The notes under the pieces were generated by a model. The model had not been told where the DNA came from. It saw only the letters and a program-made list of their open reading frames with translations, and searched no databases. From JBOGXA01 sp050694175 (GTDB taxonomy: Bacteria > Actinomycetota > CADDZG01 > WHSQ01), in contig JBOGXA010000011.1 in assembly GCA_050694175.1 (NCBI GenBank), positions 1-64,000 of the forward strand: DNA of 64,000 nt. The letters are read 5' to 3'. The position numbers and the translations under genes are program-made. Shown one piece after another: positions 32,687 through 41,658 of this stretch (position 1 is the stretch's first letter; each line of letters starts with the position of its first letter).

Positions 32687-34147
32687 TCACGTGTAGCTTC
32701 GCCACAGATCTCCCAGCAACGTCTTACCGACCTTCGCAACGAGCCCGGCGCGATCGACCACCCCGTGGGCCCCGGTTGGGCGAATCGACGTAAGCAGACG
32801 TCTGAGGTCGCCGGCGCCGAGCCGTAGTTCCCCGGAGCCAACCTCCACATCTTCCTTGAGTACCGTCACGTGCGCCCTAGTCACGTCCCCGTAGAGATCG
32901 AAGCCCGGATCGTCGTGGAGGCGCTTGGCCGCACGCAGGGTGAGCTCCTCGCCGTCGAGGTGGAACCTCACCTCGTAGCGAACCTCGGATCCGGCCCCCG
33001 GGCTCGCGACCACGCGAAAAGTCCCGCCGGAAAAGAACACGGGGTACCGCCACGTCGACAGCCCGATGCTCCCGACGACGGAGGCTCCGGCGGCGGGATC
33101 CGCAAAGAAGCGCTCGGCATCGGGTACCTCGACGACCGCGTCGAGGGTCGCGTCGTGGTCCTGCGTGCCGAACGAGACCCGGCCACGCATGCGCTCCCGG
33201 AAACGGAACCCGAGAGGAGGATCTGTCATCTGCGTGGCTCGGTGGTCGAGGGCCACACCCTCGGGCGACATCGTCGCGAGATAGGCCCTTGCGTCCCGGT
33301 AACCCATCGCCACAAGCGTGTGGGCGTCGATGCCTCCGAGGAAGAATTCGGGATCGAGCGGCAGTGGATACTCGGGCACCACGACGTGCACGCGCACGGG
33401 CTGAGAATGGCCGAACAGTGCCTCGCCCTTCGTCCGGCGTCGATTGATGTCCGCGATCTGCTCGAGCTCCGCGAACAGGGCTCCGTTCGCGCTCATCTCG
33501 ATCATGTGCACGTATTGCTCCAGGGGCCCGGCTCCATAGGAGCCGGTGTTGCCGATGCACCACGCAACCCAGAGCTCGTCGCTTCCGCGCCGCACGCCCT
33601 CCATCAGGTTCGCGTCCTTGATCCACACCGCGTCCGTATAGGTGAAAGCCCCCTTCACCACCGGGGGCATGAAGATCGGGAGCGACACGCCGGCCACCAG
33701 GAAGTCGACATCGACGTCACGGTGGGAGATGGCTTCGCACGTCTTCGTCGTGAAGTTGCATACGTTGAAGGTGCCCTCGGGACTGGACACGCCTCGAATG
33801 TGATCCACGTCGATGCCCAGATGAGGGAAGACCTTGTGAACGAGGCCGTCTGCATCTCCCACGGCCATCCACTTGGTAGGGCTCTGAAGGTACTCGGAAG
33901 GAGGCAGCAGCGAGGCGAAGTCTTTGACGGCGAGCGACGCCCACCGGGCGCACATCTCGGGCGCCGAGATGCCCGACAGGAGCATCGCGAGATTGATGGT
34001 CCCGCCGGATGTCCCGTCCGCGTGGGCGAAGCCGTAGCCCGCTTCGTCAAGGGCGCGGATGACGCCGGCCTGCCACGCAACGCGCATGCCGCCGCCGGCC
34101 AGAATCAGCGATCGGTTACCCCGCTCGCGCCGCTGCGCCGGTACCAC
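32687..34147 (-). CDS. patatin-like phospholipase with C-terminal beta domain
   Basis: 486 aa from a GTG at 34147. The N-terminal patatin domain has LILAGGGMRVAWQAGVI (oxyanion loop) and the nucleophile elbow GTSGG with Ser47. The dyad Asp is probably in WIKDANLMEG, where DAN replaces the usual DGG/DGA. Residues about 330-470 form an extra beta-rich domain (GFRFRERMRGRVSFGT..., then FHLDGEELTLRAAKRL) that I cannot name; similar tails occur next to GMC/cholesterol-oxidase-type proteins in actinobacteria. It is the last gene of a five-gene operon and overlaps the upstream membrane gene by 43 bases. Lipid acyl hydrolase activity is likely. Confidence 0.85.
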   Translation of the reverse strand: MVPAQRRERGNRSLILAGGGMRVAWQAGVIRALDEAGYGFAHADGTSGGTINLAMLLSGISAPEMCARWASLAVKDFASLLPPSEYLQSPTKWMAVGDADGLVHKVFPHLGIDVDHIRGVSSPEGTFNVCNFTTKTCEAISHRDVDVDFLVAGVSLPIFMPPVVKGAFTYTDAVWIKDANLMEGVRRGSDELWVAWCIGNTGSYGAGPLEQYVHMIEMSANGALFAELEQIADINRRRTKGEALFGHSQPVRVHVVVPEYPLPLDPEFFLGGIDAHTLVAMGYRDARAYLATMSPEGVALDHRATQMTDPPLGFRFRERMRGRVSFGTQDHDATLDAVVEVPDAERFFADPAAGASVVGSIGLSTWRYPVFFSGGTFRVVASPGAGSEVRYEVRFHLDGEELTLRAAKRLHDDPGFDLYGDVTRAHVTVLKEDVEVGSGELRLGAGDLRRLLTSIRPTGAHGVVDRAGLVAKVGKTLLGDLWRSYT

Positions 34148-34536
34148 AGGATCACCCCCGCGGATAAGAGATCGTTGAGAGCCACGGCGATTCCGAGAGC
34201 CGAGAAGATGTCGTTCATCACGCCGAGGCCGACCGCGATGAACGCGCCGAACTTCTGGACGCCGGCCCAGAGCAGCAGCACGCGGTGATCCCCGGGCGTC
34301 AGCAGCGCGTGGAGCACGGCCGCCCCGATCACGCCCATGAACATCCCAACGATCGCAAAGAAATGCCGCGTGGCCGGAGTGCTCGACGCGTCGAGGAGGT
34401 CCAACACGAACCCGGGGACGATCACCTGGAGCACGCCGGCAGCAACGGTGCTGCCGGCGATCAGGAGCATCAGCCAGTACAGGAGCTTGTCGACCCCCGA
34501 GCGCGCGGGCGCGGCCGCGGCCTCAATCGAGGGCAT
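34105..34536 (-). CDS. four-helix small membrane protein
   Basis: 143 aa with four hydrophobic helices (LLYWLMLLIAGSTVAAGVLQVI, HFFAIVGMFMGVIGAAVLHALL, LLLWAGVQKFGAFIAVGLGVM, ALGIAVALNDLLSAGVILWY). No family recognised; it resembles small DoxX/DUF4345-like membrane proteins in size and topology. It overlaps both the upstream membrane gene (14 bases) and the patatin gene (43 bases), so it belongs to the lipid operon. Confidence 0.7.
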   Translation of the reverse strand: MPSIEAAAAPARSGVDKLLYWLMLLIAGSTVAAGVLQVIVPGFVLDLLDASSTPATRHFFAIVGMFMGVIGAAVLHALLTPGDHRVLLLWAGVQKFGAFIAVGLGVMNDIFSALGIAVALNDLLSAGVILWYRRSGASGVTDR

Positions 34537-35005
34537 CGAGCAGGTTGCCCTTGGCGACTAAGTACCATACCGTTGCGGCCCACATGACCGTCGTTGTGTA
34601 GAAGCGAAGGGTGTTGAGATACATCCATCGCTTTAGAAGCGGGATCAGCTCTTCCTGACTGTCGACCCCGGCCCGGATCTTCTTGTTGATCGGGATGATC
34701 TGCCGGTACCCGACGAAGGTGGACGCGATGATGCCGAGATAGGCGACGGCGGCCGGCCATATCTCGTCGTTGCCCCACTCGGTGATCAGCATGATCAGCC
34801 CGGACACGAACATCAGCGGAACGACGATCGTGAAGAACCGCGTCGCCGCGCGCGTCGGGACGATGAAGTGCTCCTGCACGTTGTGGATCGTCATGCTCTG
34901 CCAGCTCGGAAAGAAGAAGAATCGGAGGGCCCACATCGTTCCCACGTACACGGTCGCGCCGAAGAGGAAGTACACGTGGTTGATGACGAGCAGGACCTCC
35001 TTCAT
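34523..35005 (-). CDS. multi-pass membrane protein (DUF1772-like)
   Basis: 160 aa, four helices: LLVINHVYFLFGATVYVGTMW, FFTIVVPLMFVSGLIMLI, IWPAAVAYLGIIASTFVGY and TTTVMWAATVWYLVA. The WALRFFFFPSW segment and an internal polar loop (INKKIRAGVDSQEELIPLLKRW) suggest an anthrone-oxygenase-like/DUF1772 topology, but identity is weak. It lies 27 bases after the acetoacetate-decarboxylase-like gene in the same operon. Confidence 0.65.
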   Translation of the reverse strand: MKEVLLVINHVYFLFGATVYVGTMWALRFFFFPSWQSMTIHNVQEHFIVPTRAATRFFTIVVPLMFVSGLIMLITEWGNDEIWPAAVAYLGIIASTFVGYRQIIPINKKIRAGVDSQEELIPLLKRWMYLNTLRFYTTTVMWAATVWYLVAKGNLLDALD

Positions 35006-35032
35006 GCCGACTCCTTTCGACTCATGGTCATA

Positions 35033-35896
35033 TCAGTAGGGTGCCTTGGGCGGTGGCAGCCAGTCCTGGCCGAGCCCGAGATCGATGACGCTTTCAAAAC
35101 CCTCCGGCTTCTCGGCGGCCGGTTTCTCGTAGGTCACGAACCAGCTCTCGTAGTAGTCGTCCAGGACGCCGTAGGTTTCGGACAGGAACGCCGTTGCCAC
35201 GGTCTTGGTGCTGATGTCGAGGTCCCTCAGGGGATCCATGCGCGGGTGATCGCCGAGGAAGAGCCGCGCGGGCCCGGACAGCTTGAAGCCGGCTCGCCCC
35301 TTGAAGTAGACGTACGACTTCATCAGCATGCCTCGGTACTGGCAGTAGTTCACGGCACCGATCCTGAGGGGGAGCCGAAAACCGGTGGGCCGGTCGATCT
35401 CGATCCTCATCGCCAGCTTTCCGTCGAGGTCGTACTGGCTGCTGACCTGTTGCTCGGTCACGCTGAAGTCCAGGTTCGCCTGGTGCTTGGGCATGCCCCA
35501 GATGCCCTTGCCGCCCTTGACCGAGATCTCCGTCGAGACCGGGAGGTCGACGACGAACTGGCCCGTCCCAAACGTTCTTCGAAGCAGGGCGGGGAGAAGC
35601 CTGGGTGCCGGCCTCGTCCCGTGCGTGCAGGCGATCGCGATGCTGAACTCGATATAGCTGCCTATGTCGGTCGTCCTGTAGTCGACGACGGTGACGACCA
35701 GCACGCCGCGACCGTTCAACAGCCTGAAGGGATGTATCTCGCCACCCGGCATCAGTTTTGCCGCCGCATCGGCATCGATGGGAAACAGGGCCATGAGGGC
35801 TGCAGTGTCGACCGAATCGATCGGCATGCGAAACGGGATGCCGTCCACGAGAGCGTGGCGGCCGGTGATCCGTCGCTGGCGGCGGGGAATCGTCAC
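35033..35896 (-). CDS. acetoacetate decarboxylase-family protein
   Basis: 287 aa from a GTG at 35896 that overlaps the stop of the hydrolase gene (GTGA); the longer open frame upstream is antisense-phase noise over that gene. The ADC fold is recognised from TDIGSYIEFSIAIAC and VVDLPVSTEISVKGGKGIWGMPKHQANLDF, where Lys137 occupies the Schiff-base lysine place (G-x-P-K). The large-pocket residues of true acetoacetate decarboxylase are not verifiable here. Actinobacterial relatives often sit with hydrolases and GMC oxidoreductases in lipid or sterol gene sets. Probably cytosolic. Confidence 0.8.
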   Translation of the reverse strand: MTIPRRQRRITGRHALVDGIPFRMPIDSVDTAALMALFPIDADAAAKLMPGGEIHPFRLLNGRGVLVVTVVDYRTTDIGSYIEFSIAIACTHGTRPAPRLLPALLRRTFGTGQFVVDLPVSTEISVKGGKGIWGMPKHQANLDFSVTEQQVSSQYDLDGKLAMRIEIDRPTGFRLPLRIGAVNYCQYRGMLMKSYVYFKGRAGFKLSGPARLFLGDHPRMDPLRDLDISTKTVATAFLSETYGVLDDYYESWFVTYEKPAAEKPEGFESVIDLGLGQDWLPPPKAPY

Positions 35897-36924
35897 CGAG
35901 CAAGCTCTTTGATGATGACCGGAAAGGTATCGCGAGCTGCATTCTGGCCCATGAAGATGTCCAGGTGGCCGTAGCCGGGGAACTCGTGGAGCGAGTGGTA
36001 GTCGGGCCGGTGCCGGTTGAAGAACTCGAACGTCCGCTGCTGGCTCTCGGGCAGGAAACAGCGGTTGTTCCGGCCGGTCAACAAAACGAAGCGGGCGTCG
36101 GTCTGCGGGGGCCCGGATACGAAGCTTGCCGGCAGCTCCCTCATCCCGTCCACCGGCACCAGATGCCCCTCCTTTAAGCACCTGGCCATTTGGGAGAAGA
36201 AGGTGAACGGCACCTTGCCGAACTCGTGCTTCAGCCATTCGTGAGTCTCGTCGTTGAGGTTGTAGTGCTCCCACAGAGATGGGAAGCCCGTCCCGTAGGT
36301 GAAGCTCACCAACTTGCACACGGTGTTGTTGCATTCGTGGTGGAAGAGCCTGACGAAGAGGACCAGGCTCTTGGAGACGGCGTCGGGAGCATGGAGTCCC
36401 CACTGGGGATCCATGTACGGAGTCAGGCGCGCGACGGCCGGCGCCATCGCTTTGATCTTGAACCGGGAGAACGGGCGGATAACCGGATGGAGCGTCACCG
36501 CGTTGGCAACGACGGTCGTGACTTCCGGCACGAGCCCGGCGACGGCCGACATCATGAAGCTCGTGGAGCCCTGGCAGTGGATCACCGCCGGCAGTTCATC
36601 GGCTCCCGTTTCGTCGAGGACTCTTCGGACGGCTGCCGGATGGTCGTAGACGGCGGCCTGGTCCAGCGTCCACTCGCTCGGCTCGACGTCGATGCTTGCT
36701 CGCCAGTTCTCGAGCCAGACGTCGTAGCCCTCGTCGACGAGCGCGTCGACCAGCGTCCTGTCCACGGGGGCCCGGAAGATGTTGGCGCGCACGCCGGCTC
36801 CGTGGACCAGAAGCACCGGGCCGCGGGACGAGTCGCCGTCCGAGACGTGAAGGAGGCTCAGAGTACGCCCGTCGCCCGCTTGAAATGGGACGACCGTCGA
36901 TTGAACGTCGGCTCGATCCGTCAT
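35893..36924 (-). CDS. alpha/beta hydrolase (lipase/esterase type)
   Basis: 343 aa, ATG at 36924. Seen: VLLVHGAGVRANIF (oxyanion loop), VWLENWRASID, nucleophile elbow HCQGS with Ser120, an acid position in GRNNRCFLPESQQRTFEFF, and the catalytic His in PGYGHLDIFMGQNAA. The layout resembles the hydrolase domain found fused or next to cholesterol-oxidase-like GMC enzymes in mycobacteria (PGYGHLD.F.G.NA is typical there). It heads the operon hydrolase - ADC - two membrane proteins - patatin. Confidence 0.88.
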   Translation of the reverse strand: MTDRADVQSTVVPFQAGDGRTLSLLHVSDGDSSRGPVLLVHGAGVRANIFRAPVDRTLVDALVDEGYDVWLENWRASIDVEPSEWTLDQAAVYDHPAAVRRVLDETGADELPAVIHCQGSTSFMMSAVAGLVPEVTTVVANAVTLHPVIRPFSRFKIKAMAPAVARLTPYMDPQWGLHAPDAVSKSLVLFVRLFHHECNNTVCKLVSFTYGTGFPSLWEHYNLNDETHEWLKHEFGKVPFTFFSQMARCLKEGHLVPVDGMRELPASFVSGPPQTDARFVLLTGRNNRCFLPESQQRTFEFFNRHRPDYHSLHEFPGYGHLDIFMGQNAARDTFPVIIKELAR

Positions 36925-37068
36925 TCGACTACCTCATGGCGTAGAGAGTTTGCGCGCTCCGTCTCACAGCACAGACTGTCGAATCGCGCACAGCGGCGCA
37001 AGGGGCCACCAGCAATTCCCAGACGGGCGATGTGCGCGTGACACAGGGCGCCCACTAGAGTGGCGACG

Positions 37069-37791
37069 ATGGTCGAACGTCGCCGCGCCAAACCGAGCCG
37101 ATCAGAGGTGAAGCGGCCCCGGCGCGACGGCCGGGCCACTCCCGCCGCTCACCTCGGAGACGACATCGTCCGCGAGCTCCACGCCACGGCCCGTCCGGGC
37201 AAAGGGGAGATCCTCATCAAGGTCTTCTCCGAGGCCGCAGGGGCGTTCATGGAGGGCGACTACGAGAGCGCCGTGCGACTGGGTGAGCAGTCGAAGCACA
37301 TGGCACTGCGTGCGGCTTCTGTGCGGGAGTTCCTCGGTCTCGCCTATTACCGGATGGGCAGTTGGAAAGAGGCCGCCCGGGAGCTGAGCGCCTTCAAACG
37401 GATCACCGGATCGGTCGACCAGAACCCGGTGATTGCGGACTGCTACCGCGCCCAGGGCAAGCCGGAGCGGGCGCTGGAGCTGTGCGACGAGGTGAAGCCC
37501 GGAGCCGCGCCCCGAGCCGTTGTTTACGAGGCCGCGATAGTCGCTGCCGGCGCCCTGGTCGAGATGAACAGGATCGACGACGCGATCGAGCGCATCGAGC
37601 GACTCGACCTGAGGCCGGACGTGGCCGAAGAGCACCACCTGCGCGCATGGTATGTGCTCGCCGATCTGCTCGAGAAGAAAGGAAGGTTCACGCAGGCACG
37701 TGAGTACTTCGCGGCAGTGGAAGCGGCCGACCCCGACCTCACCGATGCGCAGGAGCGGGGCGCGCGGTTGAGCGGCGCTAAGGGGACTTGA
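37069..37791 (+). CDS. tetratricopeptide-repeat protein
   Basis: About 240 aa from ATG 37069 (a GTG at 37060 is possible). A basic N-terminal tail (RRRAKPSRSEVKRPRRDGR) is followed by TPR-type helix pairs: EAAGAFMEGDYESAVRLGEQ, REFLGLAYYRMGSWKEAARELSAF, VIADCYRAQGKPERALELCDE, AIVAAGALVEMNRIDDAIERIERL, YVLADLLEKKGRFTQAREYFAAV. There is no signal peptide. It is a cytosolic scaffold of unknown partner. Its 3' end overlaps by 14 bases the convergent maleylpyruvate-isomerase-like gene. Confidence 0.82.
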   Translation: MVERRRAKPSRSEVKRPRRDGRATPAAHLGDDIVRELHATARPGKGEILIKVFSEAAGAFMEGDYESAVRLGEQSKHMALRAASVREFLGLAYYRMGSWKEAARELSAFKRITGSVDQNPVIADCYRAQGKPERALELCDEVKPGAAPRAVVYEAAIVAAGALVEMNRIDDAIERIERLDLRPDVAEEHHLRAWYVLADLLEKKGRFTQAREYFAAVEAADPDLTDAQERGARLSGAKGT

Positions 37792-38581
37792 GAAGTTTCG
37801 GGACCTTGAATCCGAGCCACGGCTTCCGTCCCCACGCGACCATCTTGCCCGTGAGCGCAGGCGCCACCGGGCCGATCCGTCCGTAGGACACGAGCATGAA
37901 GGCGACGGGATCGGCGGAGATGTGGCAGTCGATAGGCCCGCGCGCGTCTCGCTCGATCGCGAGTCTCCCATCGTCGAAGGCCAAGAACGCCGTTGCTTCC
38001 TCCTCACCTCGCAGCGTGAGCTCGATGCGGGCTCTGAAGCCGGCCGCCGCCTTCTCGTCCACGTAGTAGGGGAGCAACGGAAGCAGTCCAACGAATGCCG
38101 TGCGCACGGCCGCGGGGTCGATGTGCCACGGCTTGTTGTCGGCTCGGGCGATGTCGTAGCCGTGGACCAACGCCTCGCCGATCATCAGCGCGCAGAACGT
38201 CTCTACCGGGAGCCTGATGCCGGCGTGCCATCCGAGGGGGTCGGGGCCGGCGTCATCAACGGCGGCGGCGAACTCGGGGATCTTCGACTCGAGGGCGGCG
38301 GCCAGGTCGACAACGCTGGTTGCCTCCGCCGTTGCGATCATCGCGTCGTTGAAGGCCGCGATGTCGTCGATGGATAGTACTGGCGACCCGGCTCCGCGCA
38401 GCATGTCGATGTAGGGCTCGAAATTGCGATTCAGGTGCGCGGCCACATCGCGGATCGTCCAGGTCCCGACCGCGGTCGCGTCGGGATGTTCGACGGAGCG
38501 AAGCAGCGAACAGAACTCTCTCAGCGACGCCTCTGCGTCAGTGCCGGCCCGTTCTCTCGTGAACTGCGTCTGGGTCGTCAC
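37778..38581 (-). CDS. mycothiol-dependent maleylpyruvate isomerase-family enzyme
   Basis: 267 aa. The N-terminal DinB-like four-helix domain has the metal-binding His49 in TIRDVAAHLNR and the E...H pair in MIGEALVHGYDIARA; the C-terminal part (about 170-260, ending ALTGKMVAWGRKPWLGFKVP) is the SCP2-like domain found in this family. These enzymes use mycothiol, the actinobacterial thiol, for isomerisation or detoxification. Its ATG overlaps the stop of the MBL hydrolase gene (38578-38581), so they are one operon. Confidence 0.87.
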   Translation of the reverse strand: MTTQTQFTRERAGTDAEASLREFCSLLRSVEHPDATAVGTWTIRDVAAHLNRNFEPYIDMLRGAGSPVLSIDDIAAFNDAMIATAEATSVVDLAAALESKIPEFAAAVDDAGPDPLGWHAGIRLPVETFCALMIGEALVHGYDIARADNKPWHIDPAAVRTAFVGLLPLLPYYVDEKAAAGFRARIELTLRGEEEATAFLAFDDGRLAIERDARGPIDCHISADPVAFMLVSYGRIGPVAPALTGKMVAWGRKPWLGFKVPKLLKSP

Positions 38582-39498
38582 GTCGCGGACTCCATCTTGT
38601 CGAGGTAGCGCATGTAGCCCGATGTGTTCATCCGGTAAGAGGTCGTCTGCTCCATGCGCTCGACGGCCTCCGGCTCGAGCCCCCCTTCCATCGCCGCGCT
38701 CGCCCGGGCTCGCACCGCCCCGGCGACCTCGTCGAGGTCATCGCTCTGCTCGCGCGCCTTTCGCACCCAGCTCTCCCACTGTCTCAGCGCGGCGATGGCC
38801 TCGTCACATGTCTCGTCGACGGCCATGGGGGCCGGGCCCCCGCTCGCGGCGCCGAAATGGGTCAGCCACAGCTCGGACGGCGCCAGCGATCGGATGCGCT
38901 CGATGGACTCGATCGCTTTGGCGAGGTGGAACTCTGGAGGGGGAGTGGCCGGGCGCACGATGCCGATGTCGGGGAGGCGGACTCCGAGAGCGTCGCCGGC
39001 GAACATCGCCCCGGTCGCGTCGTCGACGAAGGCATGGTGATGGTAGGCGTGGCCCGGGGTGTCGACCGCAGTGAGCGTCCGGCCCCCAAGGTCGACGACG
39101 TTACCGTCATCGAGTGCCGTGATGCGATCGGGGTCGATCGGATCGATGCCACCCCACAACTCGTTCATCTGATCGCCGTAGATGCGAGCGGCGCTCGACC
39201 ACAGCTTCGCCGGATCGGCGAGGTGCGGTGCACCCACGGTGTGGACGGCGATGCGCGCGTCCGGCCACCGTGCGGCCAGGGTGCCGGCGGCACCTGCGTG
39301 ATCGAGATGGATGTGCGTGACCACGATCCAGTCGACCGAGTCGATCCCAGCCGCATCGAGACCGGGCAGGACATCCTCGAGCGAGGACTTTGGCCCGGTT
39401 TCGACCAGAGCGGTCATGTCACCCGCCACTACGAACGCGGCCGTGATGCCCTCGCGGCCGTGCATCTTCGTATCGATGGTTATCGGTTGTGACGACAT
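38578..39498 (-). CDS. MBL-fold metallo-hydrolase
   Basis: 306 aa. The metal motif THIHLDHAG supplies His62, His64, Asp66 and His67; further ligands lie in TPGHAYHHHAFVDDATGAMFAGDALG and LWLTHFGAAS. Long insertion WSSAARIYGDQMNELWGGIDP between ligands. Members near here are hydrolases of thioesters or lactones, and the operon mate suggests thiol-conjugate metabolism (inference). It is divergent from the diacylglycerol-kinase gene with 36 bases between starts. Confidence 0.88.
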   Translation of the reverse strand: MSSQPITIDTKMHGREGITAAFVVAGDMTALVETGPKSSLEDVLPGLDAAGIDSVDWIVVTHIHLDHAGAAGTLAARWPDARIAVHTVGAPHLADPAKLWSSAARIYGDQMNELWGGIDPIDPDRITALDDGNVVDLGGRTLTAVDTPGHAYHHHAFVDDATGAMFAGDALGVRLPDIGIVRPATPPPEFHLAKAIESIERIRSLAPSELWLTHFGAASGGPAPMAVDETCDEAIAALRQWESWVRKAREQSDDLDEVAGAVRARASAAMEGGLEPEAVERMEQTTSYRMNTSGYMRYLDKMESAT

Positions 39499-39534
39499 AC
39501 ATCTCCTCGCCCTGGATCACGTACGGTTGAGCCG

Positions 39535-40440
39535 ATGACCGCCGCCAAACTACCGGCCACGCTCGTGATCAACCCTAACGCGGGGAGGTTGTCGCAGAGC
39601 ACTATCGACCAGGTCGCAGATGCCGTAGCCGGGGATTGGGATGTCGAAGTGGTCCTCACCACCGGCCGGGACTCGGGCATAGAGATCGCCTCGGAAGCAG
39701 CACAGAAAGGCGCCGCGCTCGTGGTCGCGTTCGGAGGCGACGGTCACGTTAACGAGGTGGTGAACGGGATCGTCGGGACAGGCTGCGCACTCGGGATCAT
39801 CCCGGGCGGGACGATGAACGTGTTCGCGCGCGCTCTCGAGGTACCCCTCGACCCATTCGACGCGGTGCGCCATCTCGCCGCGGCCGGGGAGCGCACCGTT
39901 TCGTTGGGGCAGATGGATGATCGTTACTTCACCTTCGCAGCCGGGTGCGGCTTCGATGCGGAAGCGGCGGGTCTCGTCGAGCAGCACCTCGCGTCCAAGA
40001 GACGGTTCGGCGAGCCCTTCTTCTACTGGAGCGCCTTTCGGGTACTCACCGGAAGCTACCGGCATCGCAGCCCGTCGATGACGCTAAAGGGCGAGTTCGG
40101 CGAGCTGCCGGTATCGATGGCGATCGTCAGCAACACGGGCCCCTACGCTTATTTTTTTGGCCGGCCCGTGAACATCGCGCCGCGCGTCCGGCTAGACGCC
40201 GGAATCGATGTCTTCGCTCTCCGCTCGATGCGGATCGAGATGCTTCCGATGTACATGTGGCGCGTCGTCTTATCGAGCGATTTCGCCGGCCACGGAGATG
40301 CCTTCTACGCGCACGACCTCGAGAAGTTCGAGGTCGCTTCGGACGAGCCCTTTGCACGCCACGTCGACGGGGAGACCCTTGCGCCCGCTTCCTCGGCGCG
40401 GTTCGCAATCGTTCGAGACGCCTTGAAGGTAAGGGGATGA
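39535..40440 (+). CDS. diacylglycerol kinase-family lipid kinase (YegS/BmrU type)
   Basis: 301 aa. DAGK catalytic motif VVAFGGDGHVNEVVNGIVGTGCALGIIPGGTMNVFARAL (about 63-101), where the usual GGDGT is GGDGH, and the second domain VSMAIVSNTGPYAYFFGRP...DGETL near the end. It phosphorylates a lipid (diacylglycerol or similar) with ATP at the membrane face. The Thr-to-His change in the nucleotide loop is unusual but the rest is intact. The next gene starts inside its stop (ATGA). Confidence 0.87.
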   Translation: MTAAKLPATLVINPNAGRLSQSTIDQVADAVAGDWDVEVVLTTGRDSGIEIASEAAQKGAALVVAFGGDGHVNEVVNGIVGTGCALGIIPGGTMNVFARALEVPLDPFDAVRHLAAAGERTVSLGQMDDRYFTFAAGCGFDAEAAGLVEQHLASKRRFGEPFFYWSAFRVLTGSYRHRSPSMTLKGEFGELPVSMAIVSNTGPYAYFFGRPVNIAPRVRLDAGIDVFALRSMRIEMLPMYMWRVVLSSDFAGHGDAFYAHDLEKFEVASDEPFARHVDGETLAPASSARFAIVRDALKVRG

Positions 40441-40940
40441 GCGTCCTGCTGGTCGGGATAGCCGGCGACAGTGGTGAGGCGATAATCCGGCGCCTGGTCT
40501 CTCAGGGCGACGAGGTGAGGGTGCTCGAGGGCAACGGCACTGCGGGCGAACGGTGGCGGTCGCTGGGAGCTCACGTCGCGCGCCGAGAGAGCGACATGGC
40601 GGATCTTGTCGAGCGCGCTGCCCAGAACGTCAGGACCGTGGTGATCGGGGAGGAGGCCGACGTGGATGCGATCGTCGCCGGCGCCGAGGCGGCGCGCGTC
40701 GAGCGCGTGGTGCTGTTCGGAGTGCGCCCCGCGTACCCGGCCCTCGAGGCCCTGCGCCGATCTCACATTCAACATGTCGTCCTGTCCACCGGCCGAAAGC
40801 GTTGGGGCGCCGGACGCGTGAGCGACGAGGCTCTGGCCGAGGCGATCGACGCCGCCGACGACATCGGAGGCCAACCGCGGCTCGAGCTGAACTTGAGCGA
40901 GGGGGACGCGTGGGCCGCGCTCGGGCTCGCCTCCCGATGA
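40437..40940 (+). CDS. NAD(P)-binding Rossmann-fold protein
   Basis: 167 aa from ATG 40437 overlapping the kinase stop. The N-terminus VLLVGIAGDSGEAIIRRLVSQGDEVRVLEG is a Rossmann start of the NAD(P)H-binding/NmrA-like kind, but the glycine motif is GIAGDSG rather than the full GATGxxG, and the protein ends after half the usual SDR length. It may be a regulatory nucleotide sensor. It is convergent with livF with one base between stops. Confidence 0.65.
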   Translation: MSVLLVGIAGDSGEAIIRRLVSQGDEVRVLEGNGTAGERWRSLGAHVARRESDMADLVERAAQNVRTVVIGEEADVDAIVAGAEAARVERVVLFGVRPAYPALEALRRSHIQHVVLSTGRKRWGAGRVSDEALAEAIDAADDIGGQPRLELNLSEGDAWAALGLASR

Positions 40941-40941
40941 G

Positions 40942-41658
40942 CTAGAGAGGCGCTCCGAGGTAGGCGCGCCGCACGTCAGCGTCGTCGAGTATTTCGTCGC
41001 CGTGGCCGCTGTAGGCGATGTGCCCCTTCTCCATCACCAACGTTCGGGCTGCCAGTGCGAGCGCGCCGGCGTTCTGCTCGACGAGGAGCACCGTCGTGCC
41101 GTCCGCGTTGATGCGGCGCACGACCTCGAACACGGTCTCCGTGAGAACGGGGGACAATCCGAGCGACGCCTCGTCGATGAGGAGCAGGCGCGGGCCCGCC
41201 ATGAGCCCCCGGCCGATTGCGAGCATCTGCTGCTCGCCTCCCGACAGCGTTCCGGCCATCTGCGTCCATCGTTCCTTGAGCCGCGGGAAGTAGTCGGCGA
41301 CCTGCTCGACGCTCTTTGACATCCCGTCGCGATCGTGCCGGCGCGGCCACGAGCCCAACCTGAGGTTCTGGGCAACCGTGAGCTGCGGGAAGACGTGGCG
41401 TCCCTCGGGGACGAGGACGACCCCGTCGGCGACGAGCCGGCGCGGGTCGCGGCCGGTGACGTCCCGTCCGTCGAAGCGCACGGTGCCACCCCACGGCTTG
41501 ATGAGCCCTGCGATGGCCAGCACCGTCGTCGTCTTGCCGGCGCCGTTCAGCCCCAGCAAGACCGCGGTCTCACCCTCTTCGATGTCGAATGAGATGCCCG
41601 ACAGCACGGGCAGCGACCCGTAGCCGGCCTCGAGATCGCGTACCTCAAGAAGCGCCAT
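40942..41658 (-). CDS. livF: branched-chain amino-acid ABC transporter ATP-binding protein LivF
   Basis: About 238 aa from ATG 41658, which overlaps the end of livG by 14 bases. Walker A GLNGAGKTT, signature LSGGEQQMLAIGRGL, Walker B LLLIDEASLGLSP and the H-loop region TTVLLVEQNAG are all present. It is the second ATPase of the hydrophobic amino-acid (HAAT) transporter whose other parts follow upstream in the same operon. Confidence 0.93.
   Translation of the reverse strand: MALLEVRDLEAGYGSLPVLSGISFDIEEGETAVLLGLNGAGKTTTVLAIAGLIKPWGGTVRFDGRDVTGRDPRRLVADGVVLVPEGRHVFPQLTVAQNLRLGSWPRRHDRDGMSKSVEQVADYFPRLKERWTQMAGTLSGGEQQMLAIGRGLMAGPRLLLIDEASLGLSPVLTETVFEVVRRINADGTTVLLVEQNAGALALAARTLVMEKGHIAYSGHGDEILDDADVRRAYLGAPL

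Noticed and set aside
32870..34288. 472-codon plus-strand frame opposite the patatin gene
   Set aside because: Antisense noise; the patatin frame has clear catalytic motifs and operon context.
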